A stretch of DNA of 64,000 nucleotides from Jeotgalicoccus coquinae (GTDB taxonomy: Bacteria; Bacillota; Bacilli; Staphylococcales; Salinicoccaceae): positions 186,001-250,000 of the forward strand of contig NZ_JACHFF010000001.1 in the NCBI RefSeq assembly GCF_014207425.1, in the 5' to 3' direction. The first letter of the stretch is position 1. Each line of letters starts with the position of its first letter. Positions 7,750-16,806 of this stretch are shown here, piece by piece. The notes beneath the pieces are model-generated. The model did not search any database and was not told where the DNA came from. It worked only from the letters and a program-made list of their open reading frames with translations. The translations under genes and the position numbers were made by a program.

Positions 7750-8715
7750 ATGATTCAGAAGTTGTTTAGGATAGATATATTATTTTTCCTGCTGATAGTG
7801 TTATCAATACTTTCAATGTTTGTCGGAGTAAGCCAAATACATATAACAGATATCTTTAGCTTAACTGAAAATCAGATGTCTATACTTATACATAGCCGTA
7901 TGCCGCGGACAGTGTCAATCATCATCGCAGGTGCATCGCTCGCAGTATGCGGGCTCGTAATGCAGCAGCTGACACGCAACAAGTTCGTATCTCCAACAAC
8001 AGCAGGAACGACAGAATGGGCACAGCTTGGTATTTTACTGGGATTAATCTTTTTCCCGGCGATCAGCATGATGGGCAGACTATTTTTTGCCGTCGCACTG
8101 GCACTGTTCGGAACAATGCTGTTCATGAGCATAATTACGCGTATTAAATTTAAAGATGTAATATTTGTACCGCTTATCGGGATGATGCTCGGCGGAGTTG
8201 TCGCGAGTGTCTCGACATTTCTGGCACTTCGTGCAGACATGCTCCAGGCGATTTCAGGCTGGATGCACGGGAGCTTTTCAACACTGATATCAGGTAAATA
8301 TGAGATTCTTTATATAAGTATTCCGCTGTTTATCGTTGTTTTCCTGTATGCTTCACAGTTTACTGTTGCAGGTATGGGAGAAGATTTCTCGACGAACCTT
8401 GGCATGAACTATAAGCTGATTGTTAACATCGGGCTGTTTTTAACTGCTGCAATGACGGCAATCGTTGTTGTATCAGTCGGAATGCTGCCTTTCCTCGGAC
8501 TGATTGTACCGAATATCGTTTCGATATTCCGGGGGGATCATCTGAAGGGGACGTTAACCATTACCGCCGTTACCGGTGCAATTTTTGTTATGATCTGTGA
8601 TATTCTGGGGCGTGTTATTATCGCACCGTATGAAATTTCAGTCGGACTGATGATTGCAACAATCGGCAGTGCAATATTCTTAATCCTCATCTTCAGGAGG
8701 GTTAAAAATGCATAA
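7750..8715 (+). CDS. sstA: Iron-siderophore ABC transporter permease (SstA-like)
   Basis: A 321-residue FecCD-family permease with about nine to ten membrane helices. The HSRMPRTVSIIIAGASLAVCGLVMQQLTRN segment is the family signature near the N-terminus, and the GLIVPN motif lies in the C-terminal half. The ATG at 7750 follows AAGGTGGGA; a TTG at 7678 would overlap the promoter and Fur site and is rejected. It is the first of four genes that match the S. aureus sstABCD (catecholate siderophore/catecholamine iron) locus in order and position. The stop overlaps the next start by 8 bases. Confidence 0.88.
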   Translation: MIQKLFRIDILFFLLIVLSILSMFVGVSQIHITDIFSLTENQMSILIHSRMPRTVSIIIAGASLAVCGLVMQQLTRNKFVSPTTAGTTEWAQLGILLGLIFFPAISMMGRLFFAVALALFGTMLFMSIITRIKFKDVIFVPLIGMMLGGVVASVSTFLALRADMLQAISGWMHGSFSTLISGKYEILYISIPLFIVVFLYASQFTVAGMGEDFSTNLGMNYKLIVNIGLFLTAAMTAIVVVSVGMLPFLGLIVPNIVSIFRGDHLKGTLTITAVTGAIFVMICDILGRVIIAPYEISVGLMIATIGSAIFLILIFRRVKNA

Positions 8716-9661
8716 GAATACTAAAATGATAATAATGCTGGCATTGCTCTCGATTGCTTTCCTCGCATTTTATACACTTTACGGATTAAATCCGGATATT
8801 TACTTTTACCAGCTGCCGTCGAGACTTAAGCGTGTTATCGCAATAGTCATTGTCGCAGTCGCAATTGCCGTATCCACCGTCATTTTTCAGACGATTGTTA
8901 AGAACAGAATTTTAACACCGTCAATTATGGGACTGGATTCGGTATACACATTCATTCAGACAGCAATTGTATTTTTAGCGGGCGTAAGCTCGCCGCTGTT
9001 ACTAAATTCGCAGTACAACTACTTTTTAAGTATGGGTGTACTCGTGCTGTTTACATTATTTGTCTTTAAGTTTCTATTTAAAGTAACGAAAAACAACATA
9101 TTCCTGCTGCTTTTAATCGGTATTATACTCGGTACATTCTTCGGGAATTTATCGACATTCATGCAGATTTTAATCAGTCCGGAAGATTTCTCAATTCTGC
9201 AGGGTACACTGTTCGGTTCGTTTAACGCAATCGATGAATCGCTGCTCGGCATTACGGGGATTATCGTTATTATTATGCTGATATTCGTCTTTAAAGACTT
9301 CCACGCATTGGACGTTCTGTCCCTTGGCCGTGATCATGCATTAAACTTAGGCATTAATTATGACCGCAAAGTATCTTCACTTTTAATTATTGTGGCGGTG
9401 CTTGTCTCGGTATCAACAGCGCTCGTCGGACCGATTATGTTTTTAGGACTGCTTGTTGTCAACCTGGCACACGAACTCCTTAAAACATTCAGGCATTCAT
9501 ATCTGTTACTCGGTACAGCATTGATCAGTATTATTACGCTGGTCATCGGACAGATGGTCGTGCAGTTCGTATTCGGGAATAACATTGAATTAAGTGTTAT
9601 TATTAATTTAGTAGGTGGAATATACTTCATTTACTTAATGCTTAGGAGGAATCGTACATGA
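8708..9661 (+). CDS. sstB: Iron-siderophore ABC transporter permease (SstB-like)
   Basis: A 317-residue second FecCD-type permease with about ten membrane helices; the LPSRLKRVIAIVIVAVAIAV and GPIMFLGLLVVN segments correspond to the family's N-terminal signature and cytoplasmic coupling region. It should pair with the preceding permease to form the channel. AGGAGG eight bases before the ATG, overlap of 8 bases with the upstream gene and 4 with the downstream ATPase show tight translational coupling. Confidence 0.88.
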   Translation: MHKNTKMIIMLALLSIAFLAFYTLYGLNPDIYFYQLPSRLKRVIAIVIVAVAIAVSTVIFQTIVKNRILTPSIMGLDSVYTFIQTAIVFLAGVSSPLLLNSQYNYFLSMGVLVLFTLFVFKFLFKVTKNNIFLLLLIGIILGTFFGNLSTFMQILISPEDFSILQGTLFGSFNAIDESLLGITGIIVIIMLIFVFKDFHALDVLSLGRDHALNLGINYDRKVSSLLIIVAVLVSVSTALVGPIMFLGLLVVNLAHELLKTFRHSYLLLGTALISIITLVIGQMVVQFVFGNNIELSVIINLVGGIYFIYLMLRRNRT

Positions 9662-10473
9662 TTAGTGTTAAGGGAATCACTAAGAAATACGGCAGTAAAA
9701 CAGTCGTAGATGACGTCTCAATTGACATAGAGAAGGGCAAAATCACTTCACTTATCGGACCGAACGGTGCCGGTAAAAGTACAGTCATTTCAATGATCAC
9801 ACGTTTACTCGATAAAAATAGCGGAGAAGTTTTATTAGAAGGCGACAACATTTTCACCCAGCCGCATGGTGAACTCGCGAAGAAGATTACGATTTTAAAA
9901 CAGACGAATCATCTCGAACTGAAGATTACGGTGAGAGAGTTAATTTCATTCGGACGTTTCCCGTATTCAAAAGGCAGATTGAACGACGAAGATGAAGCGA
10001 TCATCGACGAAGCAATCAGCTATATGGGACTGAAGGAATTTGAAGAACGATACATCGACGAACTGTCGGGCGGTCAGCGTCAGCGTGCTTACATTGCAAT
10101 GACAATTGCGCAGGATACGGAATACATCTTCCTGGATGAACCGCTGAACAACCTGGATATGAAGCACTCGGTGCAGATTATGCAGATCTTACGCAGACTG
10201 TGCCGGGATAAGAACAAGACGATTATTATCGTAATTCACGATATTAACTTTGCATCATGTTATTCGGATAACATCGTTGCGCTGAAGGACGGCAAAATCG
10301 CAATCAGCGGTACAGCAAATGAAGTAATTACTAAAGAAGTACTGGAAGGCATCTATGAAATGGAAATTAATATAGAGTCAATTTGCGGACACAGAATTTG
10401 TTTCTACTTCGATGGGCTTATCGAAGGGGATTCGACAGAACTTGCAGCAAACTATTTAATCGGCAACGCATAA
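9658..10473 (+). CDS. sstC: Iron-siderophore ABC transporter ATPase (SstC-like)
   Basis: A 271-residue ABC ATPase with Walker A GPNGAGKS (residues about 34-41), signature LSGGQRQR, Walker B YIFLDEP and the H-loop IHDINFA. It powers the two FecCD permeases at the inner face of the membrane. AGGAGG precedes the start, which overlaps the permease stop by 4 bases. A 112-base gap with a hairpin separates it from the binding-protein gene. Confidence 0.92.
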   Translation: MISVKGITKKYGSKTVVDDVSIDIEKGKITSLIGPNGAGKSTVISMITRLLDKNSGEVLLEGDNIFTQPHGELAKKITILKQTNHLELKITVRELISFGRFPYSKGRLNDEDEAIIDEAISYMGLKEFEERYIDELSGGQRQRAYIAMTIAQDTEYIFLDEPLNNLDMKHSVQIMQILRRLCRDKNKTIIIVIHDINFASCYSDNIVALKDGKIAISGTANEVITKEVLEGIYEMEINIESICGHRICFYFDGLIEGDSTELAANYLIGNA

Positions 10474-10536
10474 AGCATTGTTCATTAAAGGAGGTGAGGT
10501 TTCGGTATTCGAATGTGTTCAGTAAGTAGCGCAGTA

Positions 10537-10560
10537 TTTTTTTAGTGGGGGCTAAAAAAA
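10537..10560 (+). other. AT hairpin between transporter ATPase and binding-protein genes
   Basis: TTTTTTTAG (10537-10545) and CTAAAAAAA (10552-10560) form a 9-bp stem around TGGGGG, 25 bases before the start of the binding-protein gene. It may act as a processing or stabilising element allowing the lipoprotein to be made in excess, or simply be weak structure. An orphan Shine-Dalgarno sequence (AAAGGAGGTGA, 10487-10497) lies just upstream with no convincing gene after it. Confidence 0.45.
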
Positions 10561-10585
10561 CATATTAAGAGGAGAACAGAGAGAT

Positions 10586-11719
10586 ATGGAATTTAAAAGA
10601 TTATACTTAATACTGACTATGGCAGTAATCCTGGTACTTGCTGCGTGCAGTGGCGGTTCAGAAGAAGATACATCAACAGAAGAAGGATCAGAAGAAACAT
10701 CAACAGAGGAATCAGCGGGAGAAGAGACTGCTGACGACGAATCTTCAGAAGAAGAATCTGCTGACACAATTGCTTATGACAACCAATTCGAAATCGGAAC
10801 TGGCGAACGCGGCGAAGAAGGACAAGGCACACAAATCGACGAAACTGTAGAGCTTCCTAAGAACTCCGACAAAGTCGTAATATTTGACCTTGGTGTCGCA
10901 TCAACATTCGCAGCACTTGGCCTTGAAGAAAATATTATGGGACTTCCAAAAGGCGAAAACAACGCTTCACTTGGAAGCACAATCTCAGACGTATACGAAT
11001 CAGAAGAAGATTACGTAAACCTTGGCGGACTTAAAGAGCCGGACTATGAAGCACTGGCAGCACTTGACCCTGAAATCATTATGATTCACGGACGTCAGTC
11101 TAACTCAAACGTAGTAGGTGAACTTGAAAAAGCTGCTCCAAACGCTGAAATCATTCACGTTGCTGCAGACAACTCAAGCTATTTCGAAGATGTTAAAGAA
11201 ATGACGATGTTTATCGGTGAAATGTACGACGTGCAGGATAAAGCACAGGAACTGGTTGACGACTTAGATTCTAAACTTGCAGAAGTTAACGAGAAAGTTG
11301 CAGCATCAGAATTACCAATGCTGTTCGTTCAGACTAACGGCGGAAACTTATCATTCCACGGTGTCGGCGGACGTTATGACTTCTTGTACAATGATTTCGG
11401 ATTCACATCAGCTGGTGAACAGGAAGAATCAGAAGAAGCAACAGACGGACACGGTAACGAAATCAGCTTCGAATTCATCGCAGAAACTAACCCGGGACTT
11501 ATTCTGTTAATGGACCGCGGTGCAGCAGTATCTGAAGGTGAAGCAACATCATCTGACGTATTGGAAAATGAGGTTACTTCAGGCGTTGACGCAATTGAAG
11601 AAGACAACGTTTATGAATTAAACCCTCAGAACTGGTACTTAAACGCAGGCGGTTACTTAACTGCATTAGCTCAAGTTGAAGAGATTAATGAAGCAGTAGA
11701 CGCAGCAACAGCAGAGTAA
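10586..11719 (+). CDS. sstD: Iron-siderophore binding lipoprotein (SstD-like)
   Basis: A 377-residue substrate-binding protein of the FhuD/BtuF fold anchored by a lipoprotein signal (ILVLAAC, Cys at about residue 21). A roughly 40-residue linker almost wholly of Glu, Ser, Thr and Asp follows before the folded domain, which starts near ETVELPKNSDKVVIFDLGVASTFAALGL. It would capture the siderophore outside the membrane and pass it to the two permeases. Order and position match S. aureus sstD. A terminator follows. Confidence 0.88.
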   Translation: MEFKRLYLILTMAVILVLAACSGGSEEDTSTEEGSEETSTEESAGEETADDESSEEESADTIAYDNQFEIGTGERGEEGQGTQIDETVELPKNSDKVVIFDLGVASTFAALGLEENIMGLPKGENNASLGSTISDVYESEEDYVNLGGLKEPDYEALAALDPEIIMIHGRQSNSNVVGELEKAAPNAEIIHVAADNSSYFEDVKEMTMFIGEMYDVQDKAQELVDDLDSKLAEVNEKVAASELPMLFVQTNGGNLSFHGVGGRYDFLYNDFGFTSAGEQEESEEATDGHGNEISFEFIAETNPGLILLMDRGAAVSEGEATSSDVLENEVTSGVDAIEEDNVYELNPQNWYLNAGGYLTALAQVEEINEAVDAATAE

Positions 11720-11737
11720 TAATTTAATATGATTAAA

Positions 11738-11770
11738 AACCGAAAACCTTTGCGGGTTTTCGGTTTTTTT
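11738..11770 (+). terminator. Rho-independent terminator of the siderophore transporter operon
   Basis: AACCGAAAACC pairs with GGTTTTCGGTT (11755-11765) over a short loop, followed by TTTTTT. Confidence 0.9.
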
Positions 11771-11850
11771 TGCGGATTAGCTGTATTCATTGAACTGAAA
11801 ACCCGGCACCACTTCTATTATGTCATTGTCACACCCCAAAAATGAATGAA

Positions 11851-11880
11851 CAAAAAACCGGCGAATGCACCATTCGCCGG
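11851..11880 (-). terminator. Rho-independent terminator of murB
   Basis: CCGGCGAATG (11858-11867) and CATTCGCCGG (11871-11880) form a perfect 10-bp stem with a 3-base loop; on the minus strand six Ts follow. It lies 20 bases beyond the murB stop. Confidence 0.92.
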
Positions 11881-11900
11881 CTCCCGATTATCTAATTATT

Positions 11901-12824
11901 TTATTTCTCCAGTTTGTCTCCAATTATGCGGACTTCCCTGTGGAGCACAACGCCGAATTCATCCTGGATTGTGTCCTGTACGTGATGGATTAAATCTTCG
12001 TAGTCGCTTGCGGATCCGCCATCGACATTTACCATAAAGCCTGCATGTTTTTTAGAAACTTCCACGCCGCCGATGCGGTGACCCTGCAGTCCTGCATCCT
12101 GAATCAGCTTGCCTGCGAAGTTGCCCGGCGGGCGCTGGAATACACTGCCGCATGATGGATACTCGAGCGGCTGTTTTGACTCACGCTTTTCAGTAAGGTC
12201 GTCCATGACTGCTTTAATCTCATTATGGTTTTTATTGTCCGAGAGTTCGAATTCTGCTGACACAACAACGAGATGTTCTGTCTGAACGCGGCTCGTACGG
12301 TAGCCGAGCTCGAGTTCATCGAGTGTCAGTGTAACGAAGTCGCCCATTTCATTAATTGCAGTGACGTGCTTCAGGCAGTCTTTAACTTCTCCGCCGTATG
12401 CGCCTGCGTTCATATATACAGCACCGCCGACCGAGCCTGGAATACCGCATGCAAATTCAAGCCCTGACAGCTCATGCTGCAGTGCTGTCTGTGATGCATC
12501 GATAATCGCCGCACCGCTTTCAGCAACGAGCGTCACACCGTCTACTGAAATTTTATTAAGGTTCAGCAGGCTGACAACGATTCCGCGGATCCCACCGTCG
12601 CGGATAATAATATTCGAGCCGTTGCCGAGATAAGTGACGGGAAGATTATTCTCCTTCGCGAATCTAATCACAGCTGCCGTGTCATCAACAGAGCCGGCTT
12701 CAACGTAAATATCCGCCGCGCCGCCTGTTTCTGTATAAGTATATTTATATAATGGTTCATCAACTTTAACGATTGATGAAGTTAGTATCTTTTTAAGCTC
12801 CTGGTCAAGCGGTAAGTTATTCAA
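11901..12824 (-). CDS. murB: UDP-N-acetylenolpyruvoylglucosamine reductase
   Basis: A 307-residue FAD enzyme that reduces enolpyruvyl-UDP-GlcNAc to UDP-MurNAc with NADPH in peptidoglycan precursor synthesis. The FAD-binding [12 protein letters not shown], the [20 protein letters not shown] region and the [20 protein letters not shown] segment with the catalytic serine are all present. The length and absence of the E. coli-type extra loop fit the type II MurB of Gram-positive bacteria. It is a single gene on the minus strand, divergent from the lipoprotein gene at 12955. Confidence 0.96.
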   Translation of the reverse strand: MNNLPLDQELKKILTSSIVKVDEPLYKYTYTETGGAADIYVEAGSVDDTAAVIRFAKENNLPVTYLGNGSNIIIRDGGIRGIVVSLLNLNKISVDGVTLVAESGAAIIDASQTALQHELSGLEFACGIPGSVGGAVYMNAGAYGGEVKDCLKHVTAINEMGDFVTLTLDELELGYRTSRVQTEHLVVVSAEFELSDNKNHNEIKAVMDDLTEKRESKQPLEYPSCGSVFQRPPGNFAGKLIQDAGLQGHRIGGVEVSKKHAGFMVNVDGGSASDYEDLIHHVQDTIQDEFGVVLHREVRIIGDKLEK

Positions 12825-12954
12825 ATCAATTGTCCTCTCAAATCATACTTACTTATATTATAGTTTAAATAAGGAAAAATTTAAACTCACATAATTTATG
12901 ATATAATGTACCGTATTAAAAGAAAGTAAATTATTCATAAAGCGAGGTTCTTAT

Positions 12955-13851
12955 ATGAATGGCAAATCGCTGATTTTACGTCTGCTTGCCCTGTTACTGG
13001 TAGTTGTACTTGCGGCATGCGACAATAATCTGGAAGCTGATTTACATACTTATGAAGAAAGTACAGGACAGCTGACCGGACTTAACAATGAATTTAATGA
13101 AAATGTTAATAATATGGATTTCAGTAAACTCCAGGCGATGTATTACGGAGATGAAGAGGCGGATATTGAATATCTGCAGAATTTAAAAAATGAAGTCGAT
13201 GAAACCCTCGTGCCGATTACGGACAGTATGACCGGGGAACTCGATGAAATCGAAGTGACTAACGACGAACTTAAAGAAATGCACGGCACATTAAGCGAAA
13301 GTGTCAGCGTTAAGCAGGACTTTACCCGGCAGATGTCAGCATTTTTAAACTCATATGTATTATCGATTGATTCAAACGGCCAGCTTGTTTCCCTGAGCCA
13401 GTCGTTCATTACGCATCAGGAAGAGCGCGATAACATTATCGAATCGGCGGAAAGCGCCGAAGAAATCGACGAGATTAACCAGCTGATTGACGTGCTGAAT
13501 AATAACAGTGAAGAGCTCGACAAGCATTCGACAGCGTTTCATAACGAGAAAAGTGTTGCAGATAAAGAAAAGTATGCCAATGATATTCTCTTACCGCTGC
13601 TCGATGAACATATCAGTGCACTGAACGCATTAAATATTTCGACGGGCAAAGCGACACGTGCACGCACGATTTCACTGGAGATGTATTATAATTACCGGAC
13701 TTATTTTGAAGAACGTAAAAACGTTATGGTATCTGTAGAAAACCTCCAGGAAGTATCGCTTCAGAATGTACTGCCGCTGATCGAAACAGCATCAACGCTC
13801 GACAGCCAGTTTAAAGAAGAACTTGAGAGCAAAAAAAATGAGACTCGTTAG
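12955..13851 (+). CDS. YkyA-like putative cell-wall-binding lipoprotein
   Basis: A 298-residue lipoprotein (VVVLAACDNN, Cys near residue 22) that is otherwise largely helical and acidic, with predicted coiled-coil stretches and a conserved-looking EMYYNYRTYFEERK segment near the C-terminus, resembling the YkyA family of putative wall-associated lipoproteins. The molecular role is unknown. Its stop codon lies within the terminator shared with the convergent gene at 13857. Family assignment is by overall pattern only. Confidence 0.6.
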   Translation: MNGKSLILRLLALLLVVVLAACDNNLEADLHTYEESTGQLTGLNNEFNENVNNMDFSKLQAMYYGDEEADIEYLQNLKNEVDETLVPITDSMTGELDEIEVTNDELKEMHGTLSESVSVKQDFTRQMSAFLNSYVLSIDSNGQLVSLSQSFITHQEERDNIIESAESAEEIDEINQLIDVLNNNSEELDKHSTAFHNEKSVADKEKYANDILLPLLDEHISALNALNISTGKATRARTISLEMYYNYRTYFEERKNVMVSVENLQEVSLQNVLPLIETASTLDSQFKEELESKKNETR

Positions 13852-13867
13852 GAGTCTCATTTTTTTA
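13831..13867. terminator. Bidirectional terminator overlapping two convergent gene ends
   Basis: AATGAGACTC (13837-13846) pairs with GAGTCTCATT (13852-13861), flanked by an A run on the left and a T run on the right, so it can serve both strands. It covers the last codons of the plus-strand lipoprotein gene and abuts the stop of the minus-strand gene. Confidence 0.9.
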
Positions 13868-14108
13868 CATTATCGTCAGTCTGTCTGCCGGTCTGCATGT
13901 TATGTAAAGGATGCTGCGGATCTTTTTCGACCTTCGAAATCATTACATTTCTGAGAATTACAGTAATGAGCCAGAATGCAAATACTGCAAGCAGGATCCA
14001 GGACATTAAGCTGTTCTCCTGAAAGTCTAGAAAGAACAGTACGACAACGACAAACAGAATCGCGTTAATCGAATCCAGGAACGTCCAGCGCTTTAATTTT
14101 TTAGTCAT
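13857..14108 (-). CDS. Small two-helix membrane protein, unknown function
   Basis: An 83-residue protein with a basic N-terminus (MTKKLKRW), two hydrophobic helices (about residues 14-30 and 35-52), and a charged C-terminal tail. A GGAGG site lies seven bases before the ATG, which supports translation. I do not recognise the family. It sits between a YkyA-like lipoprotein gene and the bacilliredoxin gene and is transcribed on its own. Confidence 0.7.
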   Translation of the reverse strand: MTKKLKRWTFLDSINAILFVVVVLFFLDFQENSLMSWILLAVFAFWLITVILRNVMISKVEKDPQHPLHNMQTGRQTDDNVKK

Positions 14109-14214
14109 AAGTAAACCTCCAGTTCAGTTGCATTATATCATATGTCATTAATGCGATTTGCTATATTTTTAAATAAGTGATAAATTATATAAAGTTAATG
14201 AAAGGTGTGATGAA

Positions 14215-14535
14215 ATGTTAACTAAAATAACCAATATAGATGCATTTCAAAATCTAATTAAAGATAAAAATGAATTTTATTTTTTAAAACACAGTAACAC
14301 TTGTCCGATTTCTGCATCGGCTTTTGAAGAATTTCAAAAATTCCACTATGAAAGAGACATGGACGGGTATTATTTAATCGTCCAGGACCACCGTGAACTA
14401 TCAAACTATATCTCTGAAACTTACGAAATAAAACATGAATCACCGCAGGCATTTTATTTCTCAGGAAAAAAAGTGAAATGGCATGATTCACACAGCAAAA
14501 TTACATTAAGCACTCTGGCGAGTGTGGAAGACTAA
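14215..14535 (+). CDS. brxC: Monothiol bacilliredoxin BrxC family (YtxJ-like)
   Basis: A 106-residue thioredoxin-fold protein with the single-Cys active-site motif NTCPIS near residue 30 and a PQAFYF cis-Pro loop, as in YtxJ/BrxC of Bacillus and Staphylococcus. The family removes bacillithiol from S-bacillithiolated proteins, implying that this organism makes bacillithiol. AAAGGTG precedes the start. It ends in a bidirectional terminator shared with gdpS. Confidence 0.85.
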   Translation: MLTKITNIDAFQNLIKDKNEFYFLKHSNTCPISASAFEEFQKFHYERDMDGYYLIVQDHRELSNYISETYEIKHESPQAFYFSGKKVKWHDSHSKITLSTLASVED

Positions 14536-14561
14536 AAAAACGAGCAGGCGCTCGTTTTTTT
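14534..14561. terminator. Bidirectional terminator between brxC and gdpS
   Basis: AAAAAAACGAGC and GCTCGTTTTTTT form a short GC core with A and T flanks on both sides, serving both convergent genes. Confidence 0.88.
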
Positions 14562-14562
14562 A

Positions 14563-15612
14563 TTATCCGATTGGGGCAAACATTACTCTGTTTTGTCCCA
14601 GTTTTTTCGCTTCAAACAGTGCGCTTTCAGCTTCTTTTAACAAGTCGCGTTTCGTTGCACCGGCTGTATTTTTATAACCGACACCGATGGACACTGTTGC
14701 GTTAACCGTATCAATCTCGTTGACGTGGAACTTGGAATACTCCACGCTGTTTCGGATTGCTTCGCCGAGACGGACAGTTTTATCGAATGACAGATTTGGA
14801 ATGACCATGGCAAATTCCTCACCGCTGTTGCGGAACAGGTGACCGCCGGTCGGGACATAATTTTTTAATAATGATGCCATCTGGCTGATGATTTTATCGC
14901 CTGAGTCATAGCTGTGCTTATCGTTATACGATTTAAAACTGTCGATATCAATTAACAGGAGACTCAGTGAATCATCATTTTCAAAATGGTCGTCAACCAT
15001 TTTGTCGAGCAGCTTCACGTTGCCGAGCTGCGTCAGGTGATCGATAAACTCATCATCATCGATGCGTTTGTTCAATCTGTATATCGCGTTGATATCTTCG
15101 TACATCATATGTGCAACAAATATAATCAGCGATGTTGTAACGAGTAGTATTATACCCGTCATTAATGATATATTGTAGAAGAATTGGTTCAGAATGATCA
15201 TATATAAAGAAGTGAAGATGATGTTCGTCACAACTAAATTTGCATGCGTAATTTTGCGCATGAACGGTACAATCATCAGAAACAGCATATAGAGTACGAT
15301 AAACACCAGATACGGTGCGATACTGTGGTCAAAAATAAAATGATAGAAAAAATATACGACGGCAGCTGACATCAGCCCGTAGTAAAATGTATTATATGCC
15401 GCAAGTATTAACAGCGGAATAAAGAACAATGCGAATTCGCCCTGTGATGTGCCGATAGGCACAAGCAGCGATAAAATTGATAATGTTGTCATTAAAAGCG
15501 ACTGAAATAAACCGGTTTCCACAATCTTTTTTTCTTCGAAAAACTGAATACGGTAAAAGAGGTATATACCGCTAATAATTAATGCGATATTTAACAGAAA
15601 ATCAATAAACAT
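14563..15612 (-). CDS. gdpS: Membrane GGDEF-domain protein GdpS
   Basis: A 349-residue protein with about six N-terminal membrane helices (residues 1-180) and a C-terminal GGDEF domain. The signature reads NSGEEF, a Ser in place of the first Gly. Position between brxC and tagO and length match GdpS, the conserved staphylococcal GGDEF protein, whose reported effects on biofilm do not depend on cyclic-di-GMP synthesis. The start at 15612 is chosen because AGGAGG lies six bases upstream; an ATG twelve codons earlier lacks a site. No c-di-GMP effector is visible in this window. Confidence 0.88.
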   Translation of the reverse strand: MFIDFLLNIALIISGIYLFYRIQFFEEKKIVETGLFQSLLMTTLSILSLLVPIGTSQGEFALFFIPLLILAAYNTFYYGLMSAAVVYFFYHFIFDHSIAPYLVFIVLYMLFLMIVPFMRKITHANLVVTNIIFTSLYMIILNQFFYNISLMTGIILLVTTSLIIFVAHMMYEDINAIYRLNKRIDDDEFIDHLTQLGNVKLLDKMVDDHFENDDSLSLLLIDIDSFKSYNDKHSYDSGDKIISQMASLLKNYVPTGGHLFRNSGEEFAMVIPNLSFDKTVRLGEAIRNSVEYSKFHVNEIDTVNATVSIGVGYKNTAGATKRDLLKEAESALFEAKKLGQNRVMFAPIG

Positions 15613-15756
15613 AACGCGCCTCCTGACCGGATGAATTATTGTCTTCATTATACAATGATTTAAACATTTAGGAAAATTATCATTGGATTATTTAAAAAGG
15701 AAACATTTTATACCGGATATGGTATATTTAATTGGATTAAAAATACGGGTGAGAAT

Positions 15757-16806
15757 ATGTATACTTTATTAATTTTATGTATATCGTTCGCGATATCTTT
15801 ACTAATCGTGCCGCTTTTTATATATATTGCGAAACGTTTCGGGTTTGTAGACTATCCGAACTACCGCAAAGTGCATAAAGTGCCGATGCCATACCTCGGC
15901 GGCGTGGCAATACTGATCAGCTTTACAATCGTAACGCTGTTTGCCCAGCCGGTCGAAACTGAATATAAACCGATTATTATCGGTGCATTTGTGATCTGCC
16001 TGATTGGTGTTATCGATGACAAGTATGACCTGAAGCCGTTTATTAAGTTTCTCGGACAGCTTGTCGCTATTGCCGTACCGATTTCATACGGTATCGTAAT
16101 CGATACGATTACGCCGTTCGGTGTTGAAATTAACTTTGGCGTTTTTTCAATACTGGTCACTGTTATTTGGCTTGCCGCGATTATTAACGCAATCAACCTG
16201 ATTGACGGACTCGACGGTCTTGCGACCGGAGTAGTCATTATTGCACTGGCGAGTATCGCAGTGATAACGATATTCCAGCAGAACATATTCGTAATGATGC
16301 TCTGCGTCATCCTGCTCGGCGCATGTCTCGGATTTCTGCCGTACAACTTTCATCCTGCAAAAACATTTCTCGGTGATAACGGTGCGATGATGCTCGGTTA
16401 TATTATCGGTGTACTGTCGATTATCGGCTTTAAGAACATTACGTTTATTTCGCTGTTCTTCCCGATTATTATACTCGGTGTGCCATTCATGGATATTTTC
16501 TTTGCCGCAATACGGCGGTACAGGGAAGGCGTCTCAGTTATGCGGGCAGATAAAAACCACCTGCATCACAGAGTGCAGCAGCTCGGATTTTCCCACAGGG
16601 AGACTGTCGTGCTGATTTACTTCATTGCACTGCTGTTTGCAATCGGCGGCGTGATTATGTATCTTGCAACAGTACCGGGTGCCGTTATTATCGGCCTGCT
16701 CTTACTGTTTACGATGAACATGGTCGTCGAAGCGACGAACCTGATCGGTTCAAACCGCAGGCCTGTTTTGAATCTGTTCCAGAAAATATTTAATAAAATT
16801 CCATAA
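15757..16806 (+). CDS. tagO: Undecaprenyl-phosphate GlcNAc-1-phosphate transferase (teichoic acid initiation)
   Basis: A 349-residue, roughly eleven-helix membrane enzyme of the MraY/WecA/TagO family. It transfers GlcNAc-1-P from UDP-GlcNAc to undecaprenyl phosphate, the first step of wall teichoic acid synthesis. Family motifs are visible: VHKVPMPYLGG, GVIDDKYDLKP with the Mg-binding Asp pair, NAINLIDGLDGLA, FLGDNGAMMLG and the cytoplasmic HLHHR loop typical of the polyprenol-P GlcNAc group. It corresponds in position to staphylococcal tarO (llm). It is convergent with yvyE. Confidence 0.93.
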   Translation: MYTLLILCISFAISLLIVPLFIYIAKRFGFVDYPNYRKVHKVPMPYLGGVAILISFTIVTLFAQPVETEYKPIIIGAFVICLIGVIDDKYDLKPFIKFLGQLVAIAVPISYGIVIDTITPFGVEINFGVFSILVTVIWLAAIINAINLIDGLDGLATGVVIIALASIAVITIFQQNIFVMMLCVILLGACLGFLPYNFHPAKTFLGDNGAMMLGYIIGVLSIIGFKNITFISLFFPIIILGVPFMDIFFAAIRRYREGVSVMRADKNHLHHRVQQLGFSHRETVVLIYFIALLFAIGGVIMYLATVPGAVIIGLLLLFTMNMVVEATNLIGSNRRPVLNLFQKIFNKIP

